Assembly (NCBI GenBank): GCA_964657795.1
Contig: CAZZWS010000095.1
Location: forward strand, 1-14,298
Source: CAHJXF01 sp964657795
Lineage (GTDB): Bacteria; Pseudomonadota; Gammaproteobacteria; Burkholderiales; Burkholderiaceae_D
Direction of reading: 5' to 3'
Length of the DNA stretch: 14,298 nt
The notes under the pieces were generated by a model that was given only the letters and a program-made list of their open reading frames with translations, had not been told where the DNA came from and ran no database searches. Shown here piece by piece: positions 14,221-14,298 of the stretch. The stretch's first letter is position 1. Each line of letters starts with the position of its first letter. The translations under genes and the position numbers were made by a program.

Positions 14221-14298
14221 GCTGGATCCAGGAAAGAGGGATTGAATGCGCGAGACCGCCACGACGTAACGCGCGACCGGCATGTCCGGGACGACGTC

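Noticed and set aside
13516..14283. Start of dsbA at the ATG at 14283
   Set aside because: It would put 43 residues before the hydrophobic signal core, which is unusual for an exported DsbA; 14220 or the GTG at 14163 fits better.

Overview
This is a high-GC window (codon third positions mostly G or C) from a proteobacterium, most likely a betaproteobacterium of the Burkholderiales type. Three things point there: a DksA whose zinc-finger cysteines are mostly replaced, an HslV beginning with the MEQFHGTT form, and a dsbA/short-chain dehydrogenase block next to a dksA/hslVU block. Two runs of exactly ten N (1849-1858 and 4101-4110) look like scaffolder joins, so this is probably a draft or metagenome-derived assembly.

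Layout. Positions 1-3520 (minus strand) carry a polar amino-acid ABC importer: periplasmic binding protein, two permeases and an M14-type deacylase. The order matches the arginine/ornithine aotJ-Q-M-O-P operon of Pseudomonas. The expected ATPase gene seems to start at the very left edge, inside a degenerate 15-bp tandem repeat. The first N run splits the second permease. Positions 3671-3875 hold a frameshifted, truncated remnant of an EamA-type transporter. Positions 3876-4272 are a non-coding leader for dksA (4273-4839, plus strand). A strong two-way terminator separates dksA from a convergent TonB-dependent receptor (4916-7054, minus strand), which follows a small, frameshifted, cysteine-containing secreted protein gene.

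Positions 7621-11069 (plus strand) encode a protein with two STAS domains and two related helical segments, then the HslVU protease behind a probable heat-shock (sigma-32) promoter. A perfect 14-bp inverted repeat separates hslU from a convergent four-gene minus-strand run. That run is, in transcription order, two tandem DsbA-like thiol oxidoreductases, a short-chain dehydrogenase and a cobalamin-binding-protein-like protein.

Functionally the window is mostly core chromosome: arginine-family amino-acid uptake, stringent-response control, quality-control proteolysis and periplasmic disulfide formation. I see no CRISPR array, phage, insertion sequence, tRNA or rRNA, and no clear new defence or biosynthetic system. 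The parts worth a second look are the duplicated STAS protein, the two DsbA paralogs with different redox motifs, the repeat at the start of the putative ATPase gene, and two decayed or frameshifted genes.
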